A DNA stretch of 64,000 nt. Origin: Boesenbergia rotunda. Its lineage: Eukaryota > Streptophyta > Magnoliopsida > Zingiberales > Zingiberaceae. The DNA lies in assembly GCA_024364735.1 (NCBI GenBank), contig JAGFNQ010000733.1:62001-126000 (forward strand). The letters run 5' to 3'. Below are positions 10,370 through 21,263 of the stretch, one piece after another; within the stretch, counting starts at the first letter, position 1; each line of letters begins with the position of its first letter. The translations under genes and the position numbers were made by a program. The notes beneath the pieces are model-generated. The model was given only the letters and a program-made list of their open reading frames with translations. It searched no databases and had not been told where the DNA came from.

Positions 10370-11914
10370 ATGTCTATGCAAGAGGGATTCAGCACCGCTA
10401 GACCTCCACTCTTCAGTGGAGAAGACTTTTCCTACTGGAAAAGTCGCATGGAGGTCCACCTGAAAACTCAGGTGGACATGTGGATCATTATCCAGTCCGG
10501 TCTGGAGATCCCCCGAAATGCAGAAGGACTTCCACAAAGCTACTCGGAGTGGGACAACACTCTAAAGCGCAAGATAGAAGCCGACGCAAAAGCAATGCAA
10601 ACCCTACAATGCGGGCTGACAAAGGAAGAGCTGAACCGAGTGGGCCCCTTCAACAGTGCAAAAGAGCTATGGACAAAACTGATCGAGCTGCACGAAGGGA
10701 CTTCGGACACCAGGATCAGCAAAAGGGATCTGCTACTGAATAAACTCTACACTATCAAGATGGCCGACAACGAAGCAGCAGCCCAGCTCCACGCACGAAT
10801 CCAGGAGGTAATGAACGGTCTTCACTCAATAGGTCACAAGGTTGAAAACTGTGACCTAATAAGGTATACTCTAAACGCCTTTCCTAGAAACACCTTGTGA
10901 GCATCTATGGTAGATGCATACAAGGTCTCTAGAGATCTCTCTAAAATAAAACTAGATGAATTATTTTCTGAACTAGAACTGCACGAACAGACTAACACCA
11001 ATTCGGTCGAAAAAGGTATCGCTTTCATTGCAGGTAAAAACTTGAAGACAACGAAGAAGAAAACTGAACTTGAACCCGAGTCTGACACAGACTCAGAAGA
11101 TGAAGAAAGAGATCAAACTAAACTGGTCCGGCTCGCTCGAAGCTACTACAAGGAGCTGAAGAACCGAACCAACAAACGAAAAACCGACCGAAGAAAGGAC
11201 GAACCAACTGAACCAGCAAACAAGCCCAATGTGACCTGCTACGAGTGCAAGAAAAAGGGCCACTACAAGTCAGAGTGCCCTAACCTAAAGGAGACGAAGA
11301 AGCCGAGAAGAAAGAAGGCGCTACAAGCAACCTGGGACGAGTCTTCCTCAGAAGAAGAAGAAGAGGCACCCCAGTCCAACCTCCTAGCTCTGACCGCCTC
11401 AGATAAAGTCAAGACAGAGTCAGAATCAGAACAAGAGGATGGCGAGCTGACCTTCACAGAGGACGGAGAAATTAAGGTAACTGGTTTTAATAGATTACAG
11501 TTAACTGAATTGATTTCTTTTCTTTCTCGTGATTTGGCAAAAGCCAAACTCCGGGTCGAATCCTTCTGACAGGAAGTAAAACTCCTGAAAGAGGGAGCTG
11601 ACTCTAAACCCTTAACCGAGAAGGTTCAGGAAGGAACTTCTATTCAAGTTGAAAAACTTGAAAAGGAGAACTCCTCCCTGAAAACTCAGGTTAAGGAATT
11701 TAGAACAGCTTTAGAACGATTTACATCTGGTTCCAAGGGTCTTAACATGATCCTTGGAAAATAGAAATCAGTTCTAAATCGATCTGGACTTGGCTACCGA
11801 ACCAAATCCCGACAAAGATCATATTTGACTGTACTGAATCAGTCCAGAGGAAAAATTCAGGCATGGGTACCTAAACTATGCCTGAACCAACCTACTGGAT
11901 CAAATCAGTATTAG
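10370..11914 (+). pseudogene. Decayed Copia-type gag of element B
   Basis: The frame from ATG at 10,370 extends 515 codons to TAG at 11,912-11,914 with three in-frame stops: TGA at 10,898, TGA at 11,567 and TAG at 11,762. The first replaces a Trp codon kept in element A. Otherwise it aligns with gag A from end to end, including the zinc knuckle CYECKKKGHYKSEC and the acidic linker. The two gags carry stops at different sites, so each decayed independently after insertion, or moved with a damaged gag. Confidence 0.85.
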
Positions 11915-12624
11915 ATCCCCAAGGACAAGATTCACATCTTGCCTAACCATCACCGTGGCTTTAGTCCAGGGGGAGCCAAACTGAAAACTATTTTTATTAG
12001 ATAAACTTGTTATTCTTGATTTAAATTGCTTGATTGATTGATTGTTTATTTTCAGCAATATACCATGCTTAGACTTAAGCTAGCTTAAGGACTGAACAAA
12101 CTTAGCTGAAATTTGACAACATAGTATTGGGTGGAGGTGAGATGATAGTACGTTAGGGAAGCCAATTTGGCGGAACTAGCCGAAGCTACCGATCCAAAAT
12201 CCAAACTAGTTAGACCAGAAATTTTTCAAAAAATAATTTTGAAAATGAAATTTCATTAAAAGGCTTTGTCAAGGAAAGGGTGGATGATCCCATAAGGCTT
12301 CGGCCAAAGAAGGCCTAGTGCCTCGCCAAGACCTGGAAGCCAATTTTTGAAATTCAAATTCAAATTAATTTTTGTTAAATTCGAATCTAACACAAAATTT
12401 CAACTAAGTATAGACTTAAACATCTTTTCAAAAATTTCAAAATTAATTAATTAAGTTTTCAAAATTTAATTATCCTTCAAAATTAATCAAAATTTTCAAA
12501 ACTATCAAAACCTGTCTCACAAAACCTATAAGGTTAACGTGATTGAAAACCCTAGATCTGGGTGAGACAGTAAAATTAAGACTAAATGATTCCCTTAATA
12601 CCTGTGTTTCAGTGAAATTCTATA
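11915..12624 (+). other. Non-coding spacer between gag and ORF2 (element B)
   Basis: AT-rich, with stops in all frames and no pol motif. It aligns with 4,728-5,509 of element A. Confidence 0.6.
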
Positions 12625-13112
12625 TGTCAAACCATGGTCAACAAGGTCAAAACACGGTCCACATAGTCAAACCACGGTCAACATAGTCAAACTACGGTCA
12701 ATGTAGTCAAACCAGGTCAAATCTGGTCAAATGCACTTCATTTGAGTCAAAAGCTAGTCCCTAGGGCACCCAAACCGGTGTGGGCGCCCCAAGGCTGGTC
12801 AAAAGCTGCCAAAAGGCAGCTGCAGCCCTGTTTAGGGCGCCCTTGTCATGCAGGGCGCCCTCCCACAGTCGTTCAGCGGCAGAAAGCTACACAAACAGAA
12901 CTACAGACCTGATAAAGGCGCCCTCGTCCGGAAAGGCGCCCTTGCCAGTGTCCTTCAGTGGTCAAAAGCTGCCAAAAAGGCAGCTGCAGCCTGGTCAAGG
13001 CGCCCTGGTCATACAGGGCGCCCTCGCCAGTTAGGGCGCCCTCGCCAGTTAGGGCGCCCTCGCCAGTTAGGGCGCCCTCCCGAGGCAGGGCGCCCGAGAC
13101 TGCCAATAAAAA
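12625..13112 (+). promoter_or_regulatory. Internal promoter-like region of element B
   Basis: GTCAA/GGTCAA words occur about eleven times between 12,628 and 12,760 (TTGAC on the other strand, W-box core). GGGCGCC words follow to 13,095, including three exact tandem copies of an 18-bp unit with GCCAGTTAGGGCGCCCTC near 13,022-13,080. AATAAAAA at 13,105 stands where element A has TATAAAA. The CT-rich leader and ATG at 13,211 follow. Confidence 0.55.
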
Positions 13113-13210
13113 GGGGCTCCCTTCCCCTTCTACTCTTCACACCCAAAACACTTCTCCTCCTCAACCTTCTACCTTCCAAGAGATCTTGCAACGCTCTCAA
13201 GCCCTCAACA

Positions 13211-14453
13211 ATGCCTCCCCGAGCAAATCGGTATAATTTATTATTTTTATTAATTTCTTTTCAATTTTTCAATAAATGCACACTTTCTTTAAGTATACAT
13301 TCTTTCTCTTAGAAGACGCCGACCTAATCAGGCAGAACCCGGTACTCAACCTAGTCCTGATCCTAGGTTTCCCAATTTAGAATTATGTAACAAGTTCGCT
13401 CGTACCACCTATAAACCTATCAAAATGAGTTACTTGAATAGGCTATTCTTCACCCAATCCTGTCCCCTAGCTATGAACGTCATAAACCACTACCAACTGG
13501 ACAATCTCGTATTCTGCACTCACCCAATCAATACTTCCTTATGTGCAGAATTTTACAATAATATCATTAGACAGGATAATCTCATGTTCTCCACCATGGT
13601 TCAAGGTATTCCCTTAACCATCACACCAACATTACTGAACCGATTTTTAGGACTACGACCCTCGCAGTCCATCTTCTGTTGTTATCCTCCTGGGGAGCCT
13701 CCCTTTGATGCTCCCTATTCTCACATCACTTTAGATACATTACACGCATACTTCTTTAGGCAACCAGTGGCCAGACGATTCCAGTCAGTCGACTTAGAGG
13801 TTCAGGACTACGCCCTATACAGGGTCTTAGTCCGATGTATTCTGCCCTTATCCACCAGGGACGTCACCACTATGCGACCATTCCATACCTTTCTCTTGTA
13901 CGCCCTGATTCACCAGCTAGATATTGATATAGGACTTCATATGTTTCACACTATCCTACACGCATCCAGTGTGAACATGCAAGGGCGGGTACGCACACCC
14001 TACTGCCACGTTATCACGTCCCTACTACATTACCATGGTAGGAACATTACCGAGGGAGAAATGGCCGATCTGACCGACTACGATGAAATAGGCTATAGAA
14101 ACTTCGCCCTAGCAGGTATAGAGGTGTCCGGTACCGGGGTTCTGTCTTGGAGACATCGGAGAGCAGCTCATCAGATTGATTCGGACGAGGAGGTCGAGTA
14201 CGACGTCGGAGATATAGCAGCAGAAGCCCGAGCCCATATAGACGAGCCAGCTCCACCGACACTCTACGAAAGAGTGACCCGTATGGAGACACACATACAG
14301 AGTCTCCGAGAGGAGGTCGAGGCCTCTCACATAGAGCAGATGGACGCTCGCAGAGCTGATAGAGAAATAGCTGATGCACGATTCTTACAGATGATGGCTC
14401 GATTCGATGCGTGGCCGCCGGCTCCATCTGATCACCCCGGTCCTTCATCTTAG
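13211..14453 (+). CDS. ORF2 of element B: conserved plant-transposon-like protein, two exons
   Basis: I read exon 1 as 13,211-13,230, an intron from GT at 13,231 to AG at 13,312, and exon 2 as 13,313-14,453, giving about 386 residues, against 390 in element A. Exon 2 has no internal stop. Relative to A, most changes are conservative or silent and the only length changes in the core are whole codons (one three-codon gap after HAYFF). This is in contrast to the stop-ridden gag next door and suggests that ORF2 was under coding constraint before insertion. The acidic SDEEVEYDVGD stretch and coiled-coil tail are kept. Role unknown. Confidence 0.7.
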
Positions 14454-15984
14454 ATTCACTTGGCATTGTACCTATTTGACTGCCCCTACTCAGTAGGGTT
14501 GACTTGTGCTTGACTGTTGACTATGTTGAACCTAAAGTACCTGCTTTTATTTTATGATGACTAGTTTATGATTATTAGTTTCTTGTTAATTAGTTAGGAT
14601 TATGTTCAGTAGAATAGTTTAACTCAATTGTTTTACTCTACTTGATTTCAAAAATAAGTTTTCTAAAATTAGAATTTTGAAAAACTGTTTTATTTAAATT
14701 TCAAAATCAGTTTTCATTTTCAACTTAGCTTTATTTCAGAAATCAATTTTAAAATCTTCTCGACTTAGTTTTATATTTATTTTAAAACTACCCCCTTCAA
14801 AACTAGGGATTTTTCGAAAATAGACTTAGCCTAGGCTTTAACCCTAGAACTGCATGCACCTATAGACTTAGAAGCCAGCATCTCACAAGCACCTTAGGGT
14901 ACTTATGATTGATAACCTAGAAAGGGTTGAGATGCTTAGGTCTTTGCCTCAATTCAAGATGCTTTAAGTCAGTGCATCTGCAGTAATTGGGGCACTAAAT
15001 ACAACTTATACAACAATCAAGTTAAGTGTCAAGTTTAGAAAATCTAACTTGAATAAAAACACTTAACTTGACTAACCCTAGCAAAAACTACTGTTTATAA
15101 CAGTTAGTAAGTAGCTAATTGGGTTAGACAGGCCCCTACAGAGAGAATTGATTGATTTAGTATAAATTTAAGTATGGATTGATTCAGTACAGCAAAAATT
15201 TTACTTATTTCCTTATTTATGCTATATTTAATTGTTTTGATATATGACAAAGGGGGAGAGATAGGAAAGGAGAGAGTAAAATTTTCTTTTCAAAATTTTC
15301 TTAATTCTATCCTTTATTCAAAAAGTTTTTCTGAAAGATACTTAAGCCTTCAAAACTTCTACTTTCAAAATTACTTAAGCCTTTTCGAAACTTTTACTTA
15401 AAGCCTTCAAAAATTTTGCAAAGTACTCTAGCTTCAAAATTTTTTCAAGCTTTCAAATTTTGCAAAGTACTTTAGCTTCAAAATTTTTTCAAGCTTTCAA
15501 ATTTTGCAAAGTACTCTAGCTTCAAAATTTTTTTCAAGCTTTCAAATTTTGCAAAGTACTCTAGTTTCAAAATTTTTTCAAGCTTTCAAATTTTGCAAAG
15601 TACTCTAGCCTTTCAAAAGGTTTCTACTTAAGCTTGTCTTTACTCTAAAGCTAAAGTTTTTCAAATTTGTTAAGTACTAAAGTGTTTCAAAACCTACTAA
15701 GTACTTAAGCTTGTTATATACTACAGAGTATTTAAGCTAACATTTTGAGTACTGTAAAACTTAAGACTTTAAACTCAAATTATGCTTTAAAAAAACTCTA
15801 CTATGTATTTTTAAGTTACCTAAAACTTAAGTACAAGTAAAGTGTTTAAAACCCCATAAATTTTTGAAAAACATAGGGGGAGATTCCTTCCAGGGGGAGG
15901 GAACAAAAGTTAAAAAACTTTTTCATGTCTTGCTTAAACTTAACTTTTTGAACTAGGGTTGCCATAAATCAAAAAGGGGGAGAT
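14454..15984 (+). other. 3' non-coding region and polypurine tract of element B
   Basis: The region is AT-rich, without genes. It contains the CCCTACTCAGTAGGG hairpin word near 14,490, a 44-bp tandem array (listed separately), and AAAAAGGGGGAGAT at 15,971-15,984, a clean polypurine tract against the 3' LTR. Confidence 0.7.
15419..15640 (+). repeat. 44-bp tandem repeat, five units
   Basis: The word CAAAGTACT recurs at 15,419, 15,463, 15,507, 15,552 and 15,596, a period of 44-45 bases. The unit is built of TTCAAAATTTTTTCAAGC and neighbouring AT-rich words. Element A shows only irregular relatives of it, so the array expanded within the B lineage. Confidence 0.8.
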
Positions 15985-18403
15985 TGTTGGTGCAGAATGC
16001 ACCTAAGTCAAACCTGTGTTTTGATAATGGCAACATAGATCAAAAGTTAAGTCCTTCTTGTGTTCTAACAAGTTAATCAAGTGTGCAGTGAAAGCCCTAG
16101 CAAAGGACCGCTAGGCACTGGCGAAGGAATGCCAGAGTTAAAAGCCCTAGCCAAGGACTGCTAGGCACCAGGCGAAGGACAGTCTGGGACTGAAGACCTA
16201 GCGAAGGACTGCTAGGCACCGGGCGAAGGGTAGCTCGGCATCCAAGCCCTGACAAAGGACCGTCAGGCAAAAGTCCAACCAAAGGAGTGGTTGGCAACAG
16301 GTAAATTCTCCCGAGAGGAGTAGGTGAGGACGCGTTCCCCGTCGAGGGAACAGTAGGCGTCGGTTCGACCTAGGGCTCCATTTTAGAGACCAAAGTCAGA
16401 ACCAAGATAGCTAAGGCTGTATAAATTAATGCTTTATCTTGTTTTCGGACTAACCCTGGATGCAGGACCAAAGGAACGTGTGGCTGCAGCTCAGAGAGCC
16501 TCAAAGGAGTGAGGCAGCAGCTGAGTAGGGCACCCTGAGTGTCTAGGGCGCCTCCACGGTGAACAAGAAACAAGTAAGACAAAAAGGAGTTCGGCTAACT
16601 TGTAACGACCCGACCCATTTGGCGGCCCATTTGGCGACCCCTTTCTATTCTGTGGGTCGTCGACCGTCGACCGTCGACCGTGCCGTTACTAATACTAGGT
16701 CTTTCCACTCCTGGGTGTGGATTTTTGCCTTCCCAGGATTCGAACCCTAGACCCAGGCTTAAATCTAGTTCTTTGTGAATCCTGAATACCAATTGAGCTC
16801 AATTGGTATTCAGGATTCACAAAGAACTAGATTTAAGCCTGGGTCTAGAGTTCGAATCCTGGGATGGCAAAAATCCACGCCCACGAATGGGAAGACCTAG
16901 TATTGGTAACGGCACGGTCGACGGTCGACGGTCGAGACCGCCAAATGGGCCGGGTCGTTACAATAAAAAGGCGCCTTTTTATTGTAACGACCCGGCCCAT
17001 TTGGCGGTCTCGACCGTCGACCGTCGACCGTGCCGTTACCAATATTAGGTCTTCCCACTCCTGGGCGTGGATTTTTGCCTTCCCAGGATTCGAACTCTAG
17101 ACCCAGGCTTAAATCTAGTTCTTTGTGAATCCTGAACACCAATTGAGCTATAGCTCAATTGGTGTTCAGGATTCATAAAGAACTAGATTTAAGCCTGGGT
17201 CTAGGGTTCGAATCTTGGGAAGGCAAAAATCCACGCCCAGGAGTGGGAAGACCTAGTATTGGTAATGGCACGGTCGACGGTCGACGGTCGAGACCGCCAA
17301 ATGGGCCGCCAAATGGGCCGGGTCGTTACAATAAAAAGGCGCCTTTTTATTGTAACGACCCGGCCCATTTGGCGGCCCATTTGGCGGTCTCGACCGTCGA
17401 CCGTGCCGTTACCAATACTAGGTCTTCCCACTCCTGGGCGTGAATTTTTGCCTTCCCAGGATTCGAACCCTAGACCCAGGCTTAAATCTAGTTCTTTGTG
17501 AATCCTGAATACCAATTGAGCTATAGCTAAATTGGTATTCAGGATTCACAAAGAACTATATTTAAGCCTGGGTCTAGGGTTCGAATCCTGGGAAGGCAAA
17601 AATCCACGCCCAGGAGTGGGAAGACCTAGTATTGGTAACGGCACGGTCGACGGTCGAGACCGCCAAATGGGTCGGGTCGTTACATAACTACTGGCCGGGG
17701 CACCCTCTGCATCCAGGGCACCCTCAGCAGCCAGGGCGCCCTGAGCGCCCAGGGCGCCCTCAGGAGCTAAGGCGCTTCGCGCCTACGCCAGCGAGGCCGA
17801 TCAAATCTATCCAGCCGAGAAGACCGGGTCAACCAGGGCGCCCTCAGCGACCAGGGCGCCCCAGAGGTCAAACTTCATCCCTATTTAGGTGGGATAAAGC
17901 TTGACCGAGCAAACTGCGGATCGGATGACACTTGGCAGGGCGCCCTCGACGTCCAGGGCGCCCTAGGGGCTATAAATAGCCCCCCCTCGACCCCAAGCTT
18001 AACATCAACTTGATTCCAAAGCTTCCACGCTCTTCTACGCTCGTGCCTTGCTCCAGAAACGCCTCACCTCGAGCCGACGACGTCCCGCTGCCCCGAAAAA
18101 GAATCGACATACTCCGGACGTCGGTAACGAAGAGCTTAATATTTTATATTATTTTATTGCACTCTCTTTGTAATTGAAATCATTGTAACTTATTTGCGTG
18201 ACTATAGAATTGCCCAAAGTAAACGGTCAACGACCGTGGGCCTTGGAGTAGGAGTCGACACAGGCTCCGAACCAAGTAAAAATCACTGTGTCTTTGTGCT
18301 GTGTCTCGTATTTTTATTTCCGCTGTGCACTTACTCTTAGTTTTCCGAAAAAGAGCGATTTCCGATATTCACCCCCCCTCTATCGGCTTTTCACGATCCA
18401 ACA
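15985..18403 (+). repeat. 3' LTR of element B, with foldback insertion
   Basis: The LTR spans 2,419 bases. That equals the 1,330-bp 5' LTR plus 1,089 bases, exactly the foldback element (1,084) with one extra 5-base target copy. It ends CCAACA before TATCT. Confidence 0.88.
16601..17684. mobile_element. Foldback element of three tandem hairpins with tRNA-like arms
   Basis: The element begins TGTAACGACCCGACCC, ends with the reverse complement, and is flanked by TAACT (16,596-16,600; 17,685-17,689). It consists of hairpins at 16,601-16,962, 16,983-17,330 and 17,351-17,684, joined by two identical 20-bp palindromes, ATAAAAAGGCGCCTTTTTAT. Each hairpin is a head-to-head pair of units of about 170-180 bp. 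Each unit starts at the centre with TAGCTCAATTGG (a fair Pol III A box) and carries GGTTCGAATCC (a textbook B box) about 42 bases on. These look like tRNA-derived SINE heads. The TG...CA ends and 5-bp TSD are instead typical of LTR integrase. No protein is encoded. Arms differ by a few bases and by the number of CGGTCGA and GCCAAATGGGCC words. Confidence 0.85.
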
Positions 18404-19647
18404 TATCTAACATACTACTTGAGTGTGCAGATTAAAGTCCTAGCGAAGGACTGCTAGGCACCTAGCGAAGGACTGCTAGGCATCGGAACCCTAAGACCCA
18501 GCGAAGGGCTGCTGGGCACCTAGCGAAGGGCTGCTAGGAGTCAAAGACCTGGCAAAGGACTGCTGGGCACCAGGCGAAGGACTCCTTGGAACTGAAGACC
18601 TGGCGAAGGACAGCTAGGCACCTGGCGAAGGACTGCTGGGCAAAAGTCCAACCGTAGGAGCCGGTTGGCATCAGGTAAATTCTCCTGAGAGGAGTAGGTG
18701 AGGACGCGTTCCCTGTCGAGGGAACAATAGGCGTCAGTTCGACCTAGGGCTCCATTTTGGAGACCCAAAGTCAGAACCAAGACAGCTAAGGCTGTATAAA
18801 ACTAATACTTGATTGCTTTATGTTGTTTTGGACTAACCCTGGATGCAGGACCGAAGGAATGAGTGTCTGCAGCTCAGAACGCCTCAAAGGAGAGAGGCAA
18901 CAGCTGAGTAGGGCGCCCCCAGTGTCCCGGGCGCCCCCAAGGTCAAGGCAAAACAAGTTAAGCAAGAGTACGCTTCGGAAGCTTGCTGGGCGGGGCGCCC
19001 CCGTGCTCCCGGGCGCCCCCAGTGCCCAGGGTGCCCCGGGCTCAAGCCAACGAAGTGGATAAAATATATCCAGCCGAGAAGCCCGCTGAAAGGGTCAACT
19101 AGGGCGCCCCCACAGTCAACCCTCAGCCCTATTCGAGTGGGATAAGGGCTGACCGAGACTTGCTCGGATCGGGTGACACGTGGGGGGGGGGGTGCCCCCA
19201 ACGTTCAGGGCGCCCCGGGAGGCTATAGAAAGCCCCTCGACCCCAAGGCTTCAGATATCAAGTTTTCCAATGCCAATACGCTCTTCAACTCACGCGCTCT
19301 GCTCCAGAAATCCTTCATCTCGAGATTCTAGCGCCGGCGATGACCTTACACACCGAAGAATGATCTACACCGGGCGTCGGTAACGAAGAGTCAATTGTTA
19401 ATTGTATTCTTACTGCACTTACTACTGTACAACTATTTGTAAGATTTTGCGCACATATAGAATTGCCCCCAGTAAATGGTCAACGACCGTGGGCCTTGGA
19501 GTAGGAGCCGACCGCGACTCCGAACCAAGTAAAATCTTGGTGTTTTGCGTGTTGTGTAATTTTAATTTTATCCGCTGCGTATTCTCTTTTTCAATCCGAA
19601 ACGACTTACGATATTCACCCCCTCTATCGTTTTCTCTCGATCCAACA
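18404..19647 (+). repeat. 3' LTR of element A, remainder
   Basis: It resumes with TATCTAACATACTACTTGAG, continuous with the bases before 8,873, and ends CTCGATCCAACA followed by CCTAT. It carries the same U3 repeats, GGGCGCC words and TATA-like site (TATAGAAAG, weakened) as the 5' LTR. Confidence 0.88.
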
Positions 19648-19652
19648 CCTAT

Positions 19653-20490
19653 TGGGTCACACACAAAGGACACAATGTTTCGGGAAAGTTGATCGGCAGA
19701 TCTGAGCCCGAGTTGGGAACTCGGGAGACCTGAGCCCGAGTTGGGAACTTGGGAGGTCAGTTCGGGGGACTCGAGTTGGGAACTCGAGAGAGACCAAGTC
19801 GGAGCTCGGCGGGCCGAGTCGGAGCTCGGCGGGCCGAGTCGGAGCTCGGCGGATCGGGTCGGCACTCGGCAGACTGGTCGGGAGCTTGCCACTCAGGAGA
19901 CTTGGTCGGGAGACCGAGTCGGAAGCCCGAGAGGCCCGGTCGGAGTTGCATGGAGGAAAGAGAAAAGTCTCTTTTCATTGGATGAAAAGATTCTTTTCTT
20001 GCATGAGAAAAGATGAAGAGCCACATGAAAAGATGTACTCTTTATTGGGAAGCCAAAGAGACACAAATCTCTTCATATTCATGGGATGAGTATAAAAGAG
20101 GGTCTTGTGACTTTGGATGAGGTTTTCTTCTTGCCTGAGCTTTTCCCCTTCCCTTCCTCTCTTCTTCCCTTCCTCTACTCTTGGCCGAAACCTTACTGTA
20201 AGGTTCTTGGTGTTTTCGAACTGCCTCAAGTTGCTAGTACAACTAAGGTAGTTCTCTCGAAGTTGAGAGATTGTGTCCGTGTAGATACGAATAGAGGCAC
20301 GGACGTTTGAACGTGCAAGAGATCCGGCGCATCTTGGACGAGCGGGATAACCGAAGGGCACGCTTCAAATGCATATCTTCTTTAGAAGTAGATGTAGATC
20401 AACTTTGTACGAGTTTTTCTTTCACATGGATCGCTCGTGGGTTCTTGTTTCCGCTGCGTTTTTATTGTTTTGTGCCGCGAGAACCCAACA
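19653..20490 (+). mobile_element. Long solo LTR (Copia-like), right part
   Basis: This completes the LTR broken at 1,534. It contains GAGTCGGAGCTCGGCGGGCC tandem words (about 19,795-19,860) and a leader-like region, and ends CGAGAACCCAACA. GTTAG follows. A reversed relative lies at 53,937-54,396. Confidence 0.78.
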
Positions 20491-21263
20491 GTTAGAACTT
20501 GTCAGGAACGTACTGTGTCAGCGAGATATCCGCGATTCGGACACAAGTGGTGTCATGCCCAAGGCGGCGTGCGCTTACTCTGTTACTACCTATGTCTGCG
20601 TGGTGTCAGAGGGCAGGTACGACTGTTGACAATGACCACTTCTGAGCCATAACACCTGTAAGGAGTACGCCGATCATCTATCTCAAGGAACACTAAGCTG
20701 TGAGGCAAACGACACGTCGGTCGACACATATACGCCGTGCCGTGCCGTGGTGTACTTGGACATCAGTCGATCGGTCTGTTTCCAGGAAGATATAACTATA
20801 ATGTAAGGAGTATGTCGATCGACTGATGTTAGGTTGCACACTCAGTGCCCCCTGATGAGGCTAGTTCAAGACTCTAACCGTCCAGCTATCCGATCGGAAT
20901 ATCCGATCCGGGTGGAACTCGGGCTAGTGACGATCTACCTCGTCTCATAACCCACTACGTCGGGCTATTCGATCTCTTTTTACAAGTGACCTATCTTTAC
21001 GAAGCGCCACGCAGACCGACCAGATTACATATGAGCTAGGGCGGGATCAATACGTATATATATATTATAATTTGAAGTATTTTTTACTTTTTATTTTCTA
21101 TAATTTTTATATTATTAATAAGATTAAATATTATCTATTCAAGATCGTAAGGGAATTCTTGAATGGACAAAGGATGAACATGGAAGGATCGTTGGAAAGA
21201 TAAACAAAGGCATCCCTTATACATGTTGGAGGGTAGAAGAAGAAGCTGATTTCAAGTGAAAAA
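20491..21263. other. Flank between solo LTR and LDL1-like start codon
   Basis: Up to about 21,050 the sequence is moderately GC-rich with repeated ATCGATCG-type words and no gene. From 21,050 it turns AT-rich (TATATATATTATAATTTG), and the last 100 bases resemble a plant 5' leader. A promoter for the downstream gene should lie here, only about 770 bases from the solo LTR. No TATA box at a secure distance could be chosen. Confidence 0.4.

Larger units (their letters stand above)
8873..18403 (+). mobile_element. Non-autonomous gag-bearing LTR retrotransposon B, nested in A
   Basis: The element runs from TGTTGG (8,873) to CCAACA (18,403) with TSD TATCT. It shares the whole plan of A: LTR, iMet-type primer site, gag, GTCAA and GGGCGCC arrays, spliced ORF2, polypurine tract, LTR. 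It too lacks pol. The two LTRs are almost identical by eye apart from the foldback insertion in the 3' copy, so this is a more recent arrival than A. It belongs to a sister subfamily and not to the same copy line: the LTR opening reads GCAGAATGCACC instead of GCAGACAGCACC. Confidence 0.88.
1535..19647 (+). mobile_element. Non-autonomous gag-bearing LTR retrotransposon A (outer element)
   Basis: The element runs from TGTTGG at 1,535 to CCAACA at 19,647. It is flanked by CCTAT at 1,530-1,534 and 19,648-19,652. In order it holds a 1,410-bp 5' LTR, a tRNA-iMet-type primer-binding site, a decayed gag (3,174-4,727), a second spliced-looking ORF (6,073-7,326), a polypurine stretch and a 3' LTR split at 8,872 by element B. 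No protease, integrase, RT or RNase H motif occurs between gag and the 3' LTR, so it must have depended on enzymes supplied in trans. This matches the type described as TR-GAG (terminal repeats with a gag domain), but with an extra ORF. Confidence 0.88.

Noticed and set aside
13022..13095. CRISPR-like array (regular GGGCGCC repeats)
   Set aside because: The units are direct tandem copies with no unique spacers, in plant retroelement DNA.
17152..17230. tRNA gene
   Set aside because: A- and B-box-like words are present, but no acceptor stem, anticodon arm or T-loop geometry of a functional tRNA can be formed.
16595..17515. A series of similar ORFs of 65-104 codons on both strands (MVFRIHKELDLSLGL and reverse)
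   Set aside because: They are by-products of the inverted units of the foldback element; the same peptide appears on both strands because of the palindrome.
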